From JAIOSF01 sp963677755 (GTDB taxonomy: Bacteria > Campylobacterota > Campylobacteria > Campylobacterales > Arcobacteraceae), in the NCBI GenBank assembly GCA_963677755.1, contig OY782506.1:1054001-1118000 (forward strand): 64,000 bases of DNA. The letters are read 5' to 3'. Position numbers and translations under genes: made by a program. Positions 42,995 to 51,518 of the stretch are shown in pieces. Position 1 is the first letter of the stretch; the number at the start of each line of letters is the position of its first letter. The notes below the pieces were generated by a model, which saw only the letters and a list, made by a program, of their open reading frames with translations, was not told where the DNA came from and did no database searches.

Positions 42995-43593
42995 TAGATT
43001 TTATTTTTAAGTATCTGTTTTATTTGTCTACAATGCACCATTTGATGTATTGAGGACATCACTAACCATTGATGTGGATTTAAACATCCAAACCAAGGGT
43101 GAGTATGACAATTGTTGATATACTTGTCTTCAATATTTGCTTCAATAAATTTTCTATAGTTTTTTAAAAAATCTTCATAGAGTTCAACTATATTTTTATC
43201 AATTTCTACAAAAGGCTTAAAATTTTCTATTTTAACAGTAAAATCTATTTTTTCATTTTTACTTAAATCTACAATACCGTTTTGAAGTGTTTCCCCTACA
43301 TAAATCAGATGCCACAATACCATTGCAGGGGAGTAATACCTTGAATTGTCTTCAATTCCAAATATCTTTGGTATTAAAACTTTTTGGAATAATTTATCTT
43401 GATCTAACTCTTTTACTAGTTTCAAGATAGTATCTCCTTGATATTCAAAAAATCTCATAGCACTATTCCACGAAATAACACTTTTAAGTATAGGAAAGCC
43501 AATGTTTTTTAAAAATATTGCATCAAGCTTTGGTAAACCATCTCCTGCATTTTCTAATCTGTTTTGTATCTCTTTATCTTGTTCTGTTTGCAT
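42994..43593 (-). CDS. DinB-like putative metal-dependent protein
   Basis: About 199 residues with the four-helix pattern of the DinB superfamily. Candidate metal-binding histidines are in MVLWHLIYVGETL and in the CHTHPWFG and SSIHQMVHCRQIK segments. The enzymatic role is unknown; DinB-like proteins often act as thiol-dependent S-transferases. I use the ATG at 43593 after AGGACTGCAA; an ATG seven codons upstream is possible. It is the first gene of the coupled trio with GIY-YIG and ABC ATPase. Confidence 0.65.
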   Translation of the reverse strand: MQTEQDKEIQNRLENAGDGLPKLDAIFLKNIGFPILKSVISWNSAMRFFEYQGDTILKLVKELDQDKLFQKVLIPKIFGIEDNSRYYSPAMVLWHLIYVGETLQNGIVDLSKNEKIDFTVKIENFKPFVEIDKNIVELYEDFLKNYRKFIEANIEDKYINNCHTHPWFGCLNPHQWLVMSSIHQMVHCRQIKQILKNKI

Positions 43594-43620
43594 TTGCAGT
43601 CCTATATTTAACACATAAAG

Positions 43621-43646
43621 AAAGGCAAGATTTTCATCTTACCTTT
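43621..43646 (-). terminator. Hairpin after aspS
   Basis: AAAGGTAAGAT pairs with ATCTTGCCTTT on the minus strand with one mismatch, followed by a pyrimidine-rich stretch, 25 bases after the aspS stop. Confidence 0.5.
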
Positions 43647-43670
43647 TCTTCTTAAAATTAATTAAAAATA

Positions 43671-45422
43671 CTATACTTCAGTTTTTCTAATTCTTAAAGC
43701 CAATTCTTTTAATTGTTCTTCATCTACAGCACTTGGTGCTTGTGTAAGAAGACATTGTGCTTTTTGTGTTTTTGGGAATGCTATAACATCTCTAATACTA
43801 TCTAAGCCACATAACAACATAATCATTCTATCAAAACCTAAAGCAAAACCACCATGTGGAGGTGCACCGAATTCTAGTGCATCTAGTAAGAAACCAAATT
43901 TTTCTCTTTGTTCCTCTTTACTTATATCCATAAGTTCAAATACTTTATTTTGAATCTCTTGTTTATGGATTCTGATACTTCCACCACCAAGCTCTGTACC
44001 ATTTAGAACAATATCATAAGCGATAGATTCAATCTCTTCTAAGTCAGATACATCATCTAACGATTTTGGCATAGTAAACGGATGGTGTAAAGCTTTTGTT
44101 CTTCCATCAATTGTTTCAAACATAGGGAAATCAACAACCCATAAGAACTCAAAAGCATCAGCAGGGATAATATCCATTTGCTCTGCTAAGTAAAGTCTAA
44201 ATCTTCCCATATAATCAAGTACAGTTTTCTTGTCACCAGCACCGAAGAATACTACATCTCCAACTTCAAGTTCAGTTCTTTTGATAATAGCGTCTAAATC
44301 TTCTTCACTAAAAAACTTAGTTAATGGACCTTTTAATCCATCTTCTTTCATTTGGAAGTATCCAAGACCACTCGCTCCAAATTTTCTTACATAGTCTTCA
44401 AAACCTTTCATTTGTCTTTTTGAGAAGATATTATCTCCATTTGGACATTTTAGTGCTTTGATTCTATTTTTTGTTGAATTTACTGCAATATTTGAGAAGA
44501 TCTCATTTGTAGAGTTGATAAAAATATCATCAACATCAACCATAGCCATACCAAATCTCATATCAGGTTTATCAGACCCATATTGCTCCATAGCATCTTT
44601 GTATGTCATTCTTGGAAATGTTGTAGGTACATCTTTACCACACGCAGTAAATGTATCGTGGATAAGTTTTTCAGCTACTTTGATAACATCTTCTTGGTCA
44701 CAAAAAGACATCTCAACATCTATTTGAGTAAACTCAGGTTGTCTGTCTGCTCTTAAATCTTCATCTCTGAAACATTTTGCTATTTGGAAATATTTATCAA
44801 ATCCAGATACCATTAAAAGTTGTTTAAAAAGTTGTGGAGATTGTGGTAGTGCATAAAACTCACCATTGTGAACTCTTGAAGGTACTAGGTAATCTCTAGC
44901 TCCCTCTGGAGTTGATTTTGTTAAAATAGGAGTTTCAACATCTAAAAAATCCATCTCATTTAAACAGTTTCTTACAGCTATGTTTGCTGTTGATCGTAGT
45001 TTAAATATCTCATAAGATTTTGTACTTCTAAGCTCTAAAAATCTATTTCTTAATTTTATCTCTTCATTAACTTTTTCATCATTTAAATCAAATGGCATAG
45101 GCTTTGATCTATTTTCTATCACTAAGTTATCTATAACTATCTCTATTTTACCAGTGATTAGGTTTGGATTTTCTAATCCTTCACCTCTAGCTCTTACTTT
45201 TCCTGTAGCTATTAAAACGAACTCATCTCTCACATTTTCAGCAACTTCCCAAGCCTCTTTATTATCAGCTGGATCACACACTAGTTGCACTAGTCCACCT
45301 TTATCTCTTAAGTCTATAAAGATAAGACCACCATGATCTCTTCTACTGTTTACCCAACCAGCTACTGTTACTGTTTCACCTATGTTTGTTTCTGTTACAT
45401 CTGTACAATAATGTGTTCTCAA
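43671..45422 (-). CDS. aspS: Aspartyl-tRNA synthetase
   Basis: 583 residues. The N-terminal OB-fold anticodon domain has VAGWVNSRRDHGGLIFIDLRD. The class II catalytic domain has RDEDLRADRQPEFTQID (motif 2) and GFALGFDRMIMLLCG (motif 3), with a bacterial GAD insertion between. In many Campylobacterota no asparaginyl-tRNA synthetase is present and this enzyme is non-discriminating, charging tRNA-Asn too, for GatCAB; that is known of relatives, not visible here. The start is TTG at 45422 after AAGGGAATATTT. Confidence 0.96.
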   Translation of the reverse strand: MRTHYCTDVTETNIGETVTVAGWVNSRRDHGGLIFIDLRDKGGLVQLVCDPADNKEAWEVAENVRDEFVLIATGKVRARGEGLENPNLITGKIEIVIDNLVIENRSKPMPFDLNDEKVNEEIKLRNRFLELRSTKSYEIFKLRSTANIAVRNCLNEMDFLDVETPILTKSTPEGARDYLVPSRVHNGEFYALPQSPQLFKQLLMVSGFDKYFQIAKCFRDEDLRADRQPEFTQIDVEMSFCDQEDVIKVAEKLIHDTFTACGKDVPTTFPRMTYKDAMEQYGSDKPDMRFGMAMVDVDDIFINSTNEIFSNIAVNSTKNRIKALKCPNGDNIFSKRQMKGFEDYVRKFGASGLGYFQMKEDGLKGPLTKFFSEEDLDAIIKRTELEVGDVVFFGAGDKKTVLDYMGRFRLYLAEQMDIIPADAFEFLWVVDFPMFETIDGRTKALHHPFTMPKSLDDVSDLEEIESIAYDIVLNGTELGGGSIRIHKQEIQNKVFELMDISKEEQREKFGFLLDALEFGAPPHGGFALGFDRMIMLLCGLDSIRDVIAFPKTQKAQCLLTQAPSAVDEEQLKELALRIRKTEV

Positions 45423-45463
45423 AAATATTCCCTTGTTATAATATTATTTTCGTAATTTGTTGG

Positions 45464-45469
45464 ATTATA
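45464..45469 (-). promoter_or_regulatory. -10 element of aspS
   Basis: Minus strand TATAAT in TCGCTATAATCC, about 42 bases before the aspS start. Confidence 0.55.
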
Positions 45470-45572
45470 GCGAAAATTTGATTAAAGAATTTAAAACACA
45501 TAAATATTTTTAATTTTGAGTAATTTGTAATAAGTATTTTAATTTTATTGTTGAAAGAAAGATAAATAAGCT

Positions 45573-45592
45573 AAAATCCTATTAGGGATTTT
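45573..45592 (-). terminator. Weak hairpin after hemN
   Basis: AAAATCC pairs with GGATTTT, 11 bases downstream of the hemN stop. The stem ends in T4. Confidence 0.5.
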
Positions 45593-45602
45593 AACTGAGT
45601 TT

Positions 45603-46970
45603 TTAGATAGTTTTACTAAATCTTCTTTTATCTTCAGGAATATTGTTTAAGTAAGCATCAAAAGGCATAGAGATATTTCTTATAAGCATAGCACCTGTTG
45701 AATTGGCTTCTATTTTATCATCACTTATAGTAAGAAGTTCAGCATCTTTAAACTCTTCAAGAGCAGTTAAAGCATCACTAAAGTACTCTTTAAAGTTTAT
45801 ATTGAATTTTTCTTCAGTTCTTTTAATATCTAAACTAAAGTTTGACATCAACTCCATAATAACATATTGTCTTAACATATCATCATCGTTGAGTTTATAT
45901 CCTTTAAAGACAGGTAGATTTCCAGCATCAATAGCCTCTTCATAAGATTTTAAATCTTTGAAGTTTTGAACATAATAATCAACACCATCACCAATAGAAG
46001 TAACACCAATACCAACTAAATCAGCACCACCTTTAGTAGTATATCCTTGGAAATTTCTATGTAACTCACCTTTTTGAATCGCTTTAAAAAGTTCATCTTG
46101 TGGTTTTGCAAAATGATCCATACCCACCATTTTGTAACCAGTTGCTTCAAAAAATTCTATACTATCTTTTAATATCTCTAGTTTTGTTGAAGGTGGTGCA
46201 AATGTTGTTTCATCAAATTTTCTTTGTGTTTTCATCATCCAAGGTACATGTGCATAGTTAAATACAGCTAATCTATCTGGGTCTAGTTTTACTATATCCC
46301 GTATAGTTTTAGCAAAAGTTTCCTTTGTTTGATGTGGTAAGCCATAGATTAAATCTACATTAATAGATTTAATCCCTGCATCTCTTGCTATTTTTACTAC
46401 ATTTTGCGTCGTTTCAAAAGGTTGTATTCTATGAATCGTTTCTTGAACTTTTGGATCTAAATCTTGTACACCAAAGCTTACACGATTTGTTCCTGCTTCT
46501 TTTAACACGTCCATATGTTCTTTTGTAAAGTATCTAGGGTCAATCTCACAAGATACTTCAGCATCGTTACTAAAGTTAGGGAAAGTTCCTCTAATAGCAT
46601 CTAAAACTTCTTTTAGTTGATCTGCACTTAGAAAAGTTGGAGTTCCTCCACCAAAGTGCATCTGAGTTACTGTTCTATTTGTATTTAAATGTTGTGCTAA
46701 TATTTTGAGTTCTTTTTTTAAATACTCAATATACTTAACTTTTTTATCTTCTTTACTTGTAAATATTACATTACAACCACAGAAATAACAGGCACTTCTA
46801 CAAAAAGGGATGTGGATATATAAAGATAGTGGTCTATCATCACTTTGAGATTTGAATTTTTCTATTAAATCATCTTGAGTAAAGTTTGTATGAAACTCAG
46901 GAGCTGTTGGATAACTTGTATATCTAGGTCCTGGTCGTGAATATTTTGTAAATTTGCTAAAATCAATCAT
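45603..46970 (-). CDS. hemN: Oxygen-independent coproporphyrinogen III oxidase
   Basis: 455 residues of the radical SAM family. The cluster motif CRSACYFCGCN carries the three SAM-cluster cysteines plus the fourth HemN cysteine. GGGTPTFLSADQL and SFGVQDLDPKVQETIHRIQP are conserved. It decarboxylates coproporphyrinogen III to protoporphyrinogen IX without oxygen, fitting microaerobic life. The start codon directly follows the argF stop (TAG ATG), a pairing seen in other Campylobacterota. Confidence 0.95.
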   Translation of the reverse strand: MIDFSKFTKYSRPGPRYTSYPTAPEFHTNFTQDDLIEKFKSQSDDRPLSLYIHIPFCRSACYFCGCNVIFTSKEDKKVKYIEYLKKELKILAQHLNTNRTVTQMHFGGGTPTFLSADQLKEVLDAIRGTFPNFSNDAEVSCEIDPRYFTKEHMDVLKEAGTNRVSFGVQDLDPKVQETIHRIQPFETTQNVVKIARDAGIKSINVDLIYGLPHQTKETFAKTIRDIVKLDPDRLAVFNYAHVPWMMKTQRKFDETTFAPPSTKLEILKDSIEFFEATGYKMVGMDHFAKPQDELFKAIQKGELHRNFQGYTTKGGADLVGIGVTSIGDGVDYYVQNFKDLKSYEEAIDAGNLPVFKGYKLNDDDMLRQYVIMELMSNFSLDIKRTEEKFNINFKEYFSDALTALEEFKDAELLTISDDKIEANSTGAMLIRNISMPFDAYLNNIPEDKRRFSKTI

Positions 46971-47900
46971 CTATTTCTCATCTCTTTTTTTATCAAGCCA
47001 AACCATAATTGCTTTTTGTGCATGGAGTCTATTTTCAGCTTCGCTAAATATAACTTCACTATGTTTTTCAAAAGTTTCAGTGCTAACTTCATATTCTCTG
47101 TATGCAGGTAAACAATGTAAAAATATTGCTTTTTTATCTGCTAAACTCATCATCTCTTCATCTACCATAAAGCCTTTAAAATCTTCAATTCTTTTCTCTT
47201 TTTCATCTTCTTGTCCCATAGATACCCAAGTATCTGTAGTAACAACTGTAGCCCCCTCTATAGCTTCTTTTGGGTCATCTGTTGTAGTGATTATTGCTCC
47301 TGTAGTTTTAGCAATTTGCATCGCTTCAAAATAGATATCTTTATCTACTTCATACCCCTTTGGAGTGGCAATTCTAAGTTCAAATCCCATTTGTGCTGTT
47401 AACATAAGCCATGAGTGGGTCATATTGTTTCCATCACCAACATACGCTACAACTAAATTATCTTGCAAATTGTTTTCTATTATTGTAAGATAATCAGCCA
47501 TAAGTTGTACAGGATGATATTTGTCTGTAAGACCATTTATAACAGGAACTTTTGAGTATGAAGCAAACTCTTCAAGTTCCTCTTGAGAATCATTTCTTAT
47601 CATAATCATATCTACCATTCTAGAAATTACTCTGCTTGTATCACTAATAGGCTCACCACGACCAAGTTGTATATCGTTTGAACTTAAAAATAATCCAATA
47701 CCACCAAGTTGATAAATACCTGTTTCAAAACTAACACGAGTTCTAGTACTACTTTTAGCAAAAATCATACCTAATGTTTTGTGTGGCATATATTTTTTAA
47801 AGATATTTTCTTTTGTCTCTTTTTTGATTTGAACTGCGAGATTTATTATCTCACTAATCTCCTCTTTTGAATAATCTTTTAATGTTAAAAAATGTCTCAT
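46971..47900 (-). CDS. argF: Ornithine carbamoyltransferase
   Basis: 309 residues. The carbamoyl phosphate motif is STRTR at 51-55, followed by FETG; the ornithine site is in FLHCLPAYREYEV, with the catalytic cysteine. It makes citrulline in arginine synthesis. I choose the ATG at 47900, which gives the usual N-terminus MRHFLTLKDYSKEE; the frame opens 12 codons further, inside murA. It follows murA by only four bases, and hemN follows without a spacer. Confidence 0.94.
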   Translation of the reverse strand: MRHFLTLKDYSKEEISEIINLAVQIKKETKENIFKKYMPHKTLGMIFAKSSTRTRVSFETGIYQLGGIGLFLSSNDIQLGRGEPISDTSRVISRMVDMIMIRNDSQEELEEFASYSKVPVINGLTDKYHPVQLMADYLTIIENNLQDNLVVAYVGDGNNMTHSWLMLTAQMGFELRIATPKGYEVDKDIYFEAMQIAKTTGAIITTTDDPKEAIEGATVVTTDTWVSMGQEDEKEKRIEDFKGFMVDEEMMSLADKKAIFLHCLPAYREYEVSTETFEKHSEVIFSEAENRLHAQKAIMVWLDKKRDEK

Positions 47901-47904
47901 ATTA

Positions 47905-49173
47905 TTAATCTTCCTTATCTCTAGTGATATTTGCACCTAGATTTGTTAATTTTTCTTCAAGTTTATCATAACCTCTATCAAGATGATAAATTCTATGAAT
48001 ATTGGTTTCTTCATTTGCTACAAGAGCTGCTAGAACTAAAGCACTACTTGCTCTTAAATCTGTAGCCATTACATCTGTACCGTAGAGTTCTTTTGGAGTT
48101 CCTTTTATATTTGCAACTGTACCATTTAGGGTAATATCTGCACCCATTCTTATAAGTTCGCTTACATGCATAAAACGATTTTCAAATAATTTTTCATCAA
48201 TAATACTTACTCCATCAGCCATAGTTGCAAGTGCCATAAATTGTGCTTGCATATCAGTTGGGAAACCAGGATATTCTGTTGTGGTTATAGTAACAGTTTT
48301 TATTTTATTTGCTGGAAGTATTGTAATGGTATTTTCTTCTATTAATATTGAAAATCCCATCTCTTCTAGTTTTGATAAAACAGCTTCCAAATGAGAAGGC
48401 TCAACCTCTTCAATTTTTAAAATAGAGTTTGTAATAGCTCCTGCACAAAGATAAGTTCCAGCTTCTATTCTATCAGGGATAATTTTAAAATCTTTAAAAG
48501 GCAATAGCTCTTGATTTGAACCTATTATTTTAATTGTATTTGTCCCAATTCCCTCTATATCAAGACCTGCATCTTTTAATACTTCACACAGTTGTACAAC
48601 TTCTGGTTCTCTTGCTGCATTTACAATAGTTGTAACACCATTAGCTAAAGCTGCTGCCATAACTATATTTTCTGTACCTGTTACTGTGATTTTATCAAAT
48701 ACTATTGTTGCACCATTAAGTCCATTTGGAGCTTTAGCTTCTATGTAACCATTTTTTATTTCAATAGTTGCACCCATTTGCTCTAAGGCTTTTAGGTGTA
48801 AATCAACAGGTCTTTGACCTATAGCACAACCTCCAGGAAGTGACACTTCACAATGTCCAAACCGTGCTAAAAGTGGTCCAAGCACTAAGATTGAAGCTCT
48901 CATTGTTTTGACTATATCATATGTAGCTTTTGTTTGATTTATAGTTGTTGAGTCTATTGTTAAAATATTATTATTTTTATTGTAAGTTGAACCCAACATC
49001 TCTAAAAGTTTTAGTAGTGTATTAATATCCACTACATCTGGTAAATTTGATATATTTATACTATTTGAAGATAAGATTGTGGAAGCCAAAAGGGGTAAGG
49101 CTGCATTTTTTGCCCCACTAATTTTTACGCTTCCATTTAATTTCTTTTTACCTATAACTTTTAAATAATCCAA
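47905..49173 (-). CDS. murA: UDP-N-acetylglucosamine 1-carboxyvinyltransferase
   Basis: 422 residues, the typical MurA length. Lysine K22 in GAKNAALPLL and the active-site cysteine C116 in PGGCAIGQRPVDLHL are present; cysteine at this site predicts fosfomycin sensitivity. It transfers enolpyruvate from PEP to UDP-GlcNAc, the first committed peptidoglycan step. I choose TTG at 49173 after AAGGAAGCAACAG, which gives MDYLKVIGKKKL; a frame extension to 49203 has no support. First of the murA-argF-hemN operon, divergent from thiL. Confidence 0.95.
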   Translation of the reverse strand: MDYLKVIGKKKLNGSVKISGAKNAALPLLASTILSSNSINISNLPDVVDINTLLKLLEMLGSTYNKNNNILTIDSTTINQTKATYDIVKTMRASILVLGPLLARFGHCEVSLPGGCAIGQRPVDLHLKALEQMGATIEIKNGYIEAKAPNGLNGATIVFDKITVTGTENIVMAAALANGVTTIVNAAREPEVVQLCEVLKDAGLDIEGIGTNTIKIIGSNQELLPFKDFKIIPDRIEAGTYLCAGAITNSILKIEEVEPSHLEAVLSKLEEMGFSILIEENTITILPANKIKTVTITTTEYPGFPTDMQAQFMALATMADGVSIIDEKLFENRFMHVSELIRMGADITLNGTVANIKGTPKELYGTDVMATDLRASSALVLAALVANEETNIHRIYHLDRGYDKLEEKLTNLGANITRDKED

Positions 49174-49222
49174 CTGTTGCTTCCTTTTTGAAAAAATAGT
49201 CAATATTATATCTATAAAATGT

Positions 49223-49228
49223 TATAAT
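49223..49228 (+). promoter_or_regulatory. -10 element of thiL, implying a leaderless transcript
   Basis: TATAAT ends eight bases before the thiL ATG (49236). The expected start site falls at or beside the A of the ATG, and no ribosome binding site is present (ATCTCCTTT precedes the start). Confidence 0.5.
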
Positions 49229-49235
49229 CTCCTTT

Positions 49236-50072
49236 ATGAGTCAAATAAAAAATAAAGAACAATATTTTATAAATCAATTTACTAAATCAAAATTTATTGG
49301 CGATGATGGTGCTGTTGTAGGAAGATATGTTTATAGTATGGATGCTTTCTTTGAAAATGTTCACTTTAAAACATCTTGGATGAGCTTGAAACAAATAGCA
49401 AAAAAAGCTATGTTGATTAATATTAGTGATGCGATTGTAATGAATGCTAAGCCTAAATATGCACTTTTAAGTGTAGCTATCCCTTCTTATTATGATAAAA
49501 AACAGTTAGATGAATTGGCGAGTGGATTTAAGTCAGTTGCTGAAGAATTTAATATAGAGATAATAGGTGGAGATACTATTTCAAATGAAAAGCTTGATAT
49601 CTCTATAACAATCATTTCAAAGACAAAAAAACCAGTTTTGCGTACGGGAACAAATATAGATGATATAGTTTGTTATACAGGGGAACTAGGAACTGTAAAA
49701 AAAGATTTAGAACTTTTAATGAGTGGTAAAAAAATTAGTAAAAAGTCAAAATTTATCAAACCTAAATTAAATGCAAAGTTTTTTTATGAAATAGCTCCTT
49801 ATATTAATAGTGCAATGGATATTTCAGATGGATTATTTTTTGAACTTGAAAGGTTGAGTAAAACAAATAAAGTAGGGTTTGAGTTTTTTACAAATATTTC
49901 TAAAGAGGTAGGTTGTAGTGGAGAAGAGTATGAAGTGTTATTTACATTTGATAAAAAGAATATAAATAAAATAAATAAAATAGCAAAAAAGTATGATATA
50001 AAGTTAAATACTTTTGCAAAAGCAATCAAAGGTGAGTTTCATTGTGAATGTAAAAATCACCATTTTAAATAA
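49236..50072 (+). CDS. thiL: Thiamine-monophosphate kinase
   Basis: 278 residues of the AIR synthase-like fold, somewhat shorter than the usual 320. GDDGAVVGRYVYSMDAFFE, ISDAIVMNAKPKYAL and GGDTISNEKLDISITI carry the aspartates that bind magnesium and ATP; AMDISDGLFFELERL is the C-terminal substrate motif. It phosphorylates thiamine monophosphate to the active diphosphate cofactor used, for instance, by transketolase. The start is ATG without a clear ribosome binding site. It is followed after 12 bases by truD. Confidence 0.9.
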   Translation: MSQIKNKEQYFINQFTKSKFIGDDGAVVGRYVYSMDAFFENVHFKTSWMSLKQIAKKAMLINISDAIVMNAKPKYALLSVAIPSYYDKKQLDELASGFKSVAEEFNIEIIGGDTISNEKLDISITIISKTKKPVLRTGTNIDDIVCYTGELGTVKKDLELLMSGKKISKKSKFIKPKLNAKFFYEIAPYINSAMDISDGLFFELERLSKTNKVGFEFFTNISKEVGCSGEEYEVLFTFDKKNINKINKIAKKYDIKLNTFAKAIKGEFHCECKNHHFK

Positions 50073-50084
50073 TAAAGAGGAAAA

Positions 50085-51146
50085 ATGATAAAACAATACT
50101 ATTTAAATCATAGTAATATAGAAGTATATTTTAAACAAAGTAAAGATGATTTTGTTGTTACAGAGATACCATTGTATGAATTTACAGGGGAGGGTGAGCA
50201 TCTTATACTAAAGGTGCGAAAAAAGGATTTGGCTACTTGGGATATGTTGCAAATACTTTCTGATTACACAGGTGTAAAAAGTAGAGATATAGGCTATGCA
50301 GGATTGAAAGACAAAAATGCAATGACTATTCAATATATCTCTGTACATAGAAAATATGAAGAGATATTAGATAAATTTGAACACCCACAAATTAAAATTT
50401 TAGAAAAAACATACCATAACAATAAGATTAGAATAGGGCATTTAAAAGGAAATCATTTTTTTATACGATTAAAGCGAGTCCAACCACTTCATAAAATGAA
50501 ATTAGAAGCTGCTTTAAAAGAGATAGCAACTTTTGGTATGCCAAACTATTTTGGATTTCAACGGTTTGGCTTAGATGGAGATAATTATAAAAAAGGGGAA
50601 GCTGTAATCGCTGGTACTTTAAAAGTTCGAGATAGAAAACTAAGACAAATGTATATAAACGCTTATCAATCATACTTATTTAACTCATGGTTAAGTAAAA
50701 GAATAGAGATAAGTAAAATAATAGATAATTTTGAAGCTAGTGAGATAAGTGATAAGCTACAACTTAGTGTAGAAACAATAAAAGAGTTACAAAAACAAAA
50801 ACACCCTTTTAAAGTTTTAAAAGGTGATGTTTTTAACCATTATCCTTATGGGAAAATATTTTATATTGAAAATGTAGAAGAGGAAGCAGAGAAGTTTTAT
50901 AATAGAGATAGAGTACCTACTGGATTACTAAGTGGTTCAAAAACTAAACTAGCTATTGAAGATGCTATGAAGTTTGAAGAAGAGTTTATTAAAGAAACAA
51001 AAGAAAATGGAGCAAGAAGATTTGCATGGATTTTCCCTTCGGAGATTAGTAGCGAATATAAAGAGGAAAAAGCTTGGTTTGAATTAAATTTTGAGTTGCC
51101 TAAAGGGAGTTATGCTACAGAATTTATTAGTGAATTGATTCACTAA
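50085..51146 (+). CDS. truD: tRNA pseudouridine(13) synthase
   Basis: 353 residues. The catalytic aspartate lies in GYAGLKDKNAMTIQY, the TruD signature. NYFGFQRFGLDGDNYKKG and INAYQSYLFNSWLSKRI are conserved; a characteristic TRUD insertion domain lies between. It converts U13 of several tRNAs to pseudouridine. It shares an operon with thiL (12-base gap) and starts after AAAGAGGAAAA. Confidence 0.94.
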   Translation: MIKQYYLNHSNIEVYFKQSKDDFVVTEIPLYEFTGEGEHLILKVRKKDLATWDMLQILSDYTGVKSRDIGYAGLKDKNAMTIQYISVHRKYEEILDKFEHPQIKILEKTYHNNKIRIGHLKGNHFFIRLKRVQPLHKMKLEAALKEIATFGMPNYFGFQRFGLDGDNYKKGEAVIAGTLKVRDRKLRQMYINAYQSYLFNSWLSKRIEISKIIDNFEASEISDKLQLSVETIKELQKQKHPFKVLKGDVFNHYPYGKIFYIENVEEEAEKFYNRDRVPTGLLSGSKTKLAIEDAMKFEEEFIKETKENGARRFAWIFPSEISSEYKEEKAWFELNFELPKGSYATEFISELIH

Positions 51147-51158
51147 TAATTGTAGTTT

Positions 51159-51518
51159 TTAAGCATTAGCTGCAGCAATTAATGCGGCTAATTCATCGTC
51201 ATCTACAAGTTCACTGTCATTTGTATCCCCAGTAATATGTTTTGCACTTTGTGCAAATTTTCCATTATCTGGGTCAATAGTATTTACTACACGTTCTATT
51301 TTTTGTCTATGAGCATCTTGTGCTTGCATAGACTCTAAAGTAATGAAAATATTATTTTTAATAGAATCTATATCACTCGCTAAATTTTTACTCTCTTCAA
51401 GTACATTTAACTTTTCCAATACAATATCCAAGTGATCCATAACCTCATTAGCCATAGTTTCTGATTCTTCAATTACCTCACATAATTGTGAAACAATATC
51501 CATATTTTGAATTTTCAT
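51159..51518 (-). CDS. Small CheZ-like protein
   Basis: 119 residues, mostly helical, shorter than classical CheZ. The helix ESMQAQDAHRQKIERVV contains the D-x3-Q pair (D68, Q72), the CheZ dephosphorylation residues, and the acidic C-terminal tail VDDDELAALIAAANA resembles the CheZ C-terminal peptide that binds CheY. A long polar linker lies between. It overlaps the chemoreceptor stop by TAATG and lies downstream of a CheY-like gene. I infer a minimal phosphatase acting on that regulator or on CheY; the family assignment is tentative. Confidence 0.6.
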   Translation of the reverse strand: MKIQNMDIVSQLCEVIEESETMANEVMDHLDIVLEKLNVLEESKNLASDIDSIKNNIFITLESMQAQDAHRQKIERVVNTIDPDNGKFAQSAKHITGDTNDSELVDDDELAALIAAANA

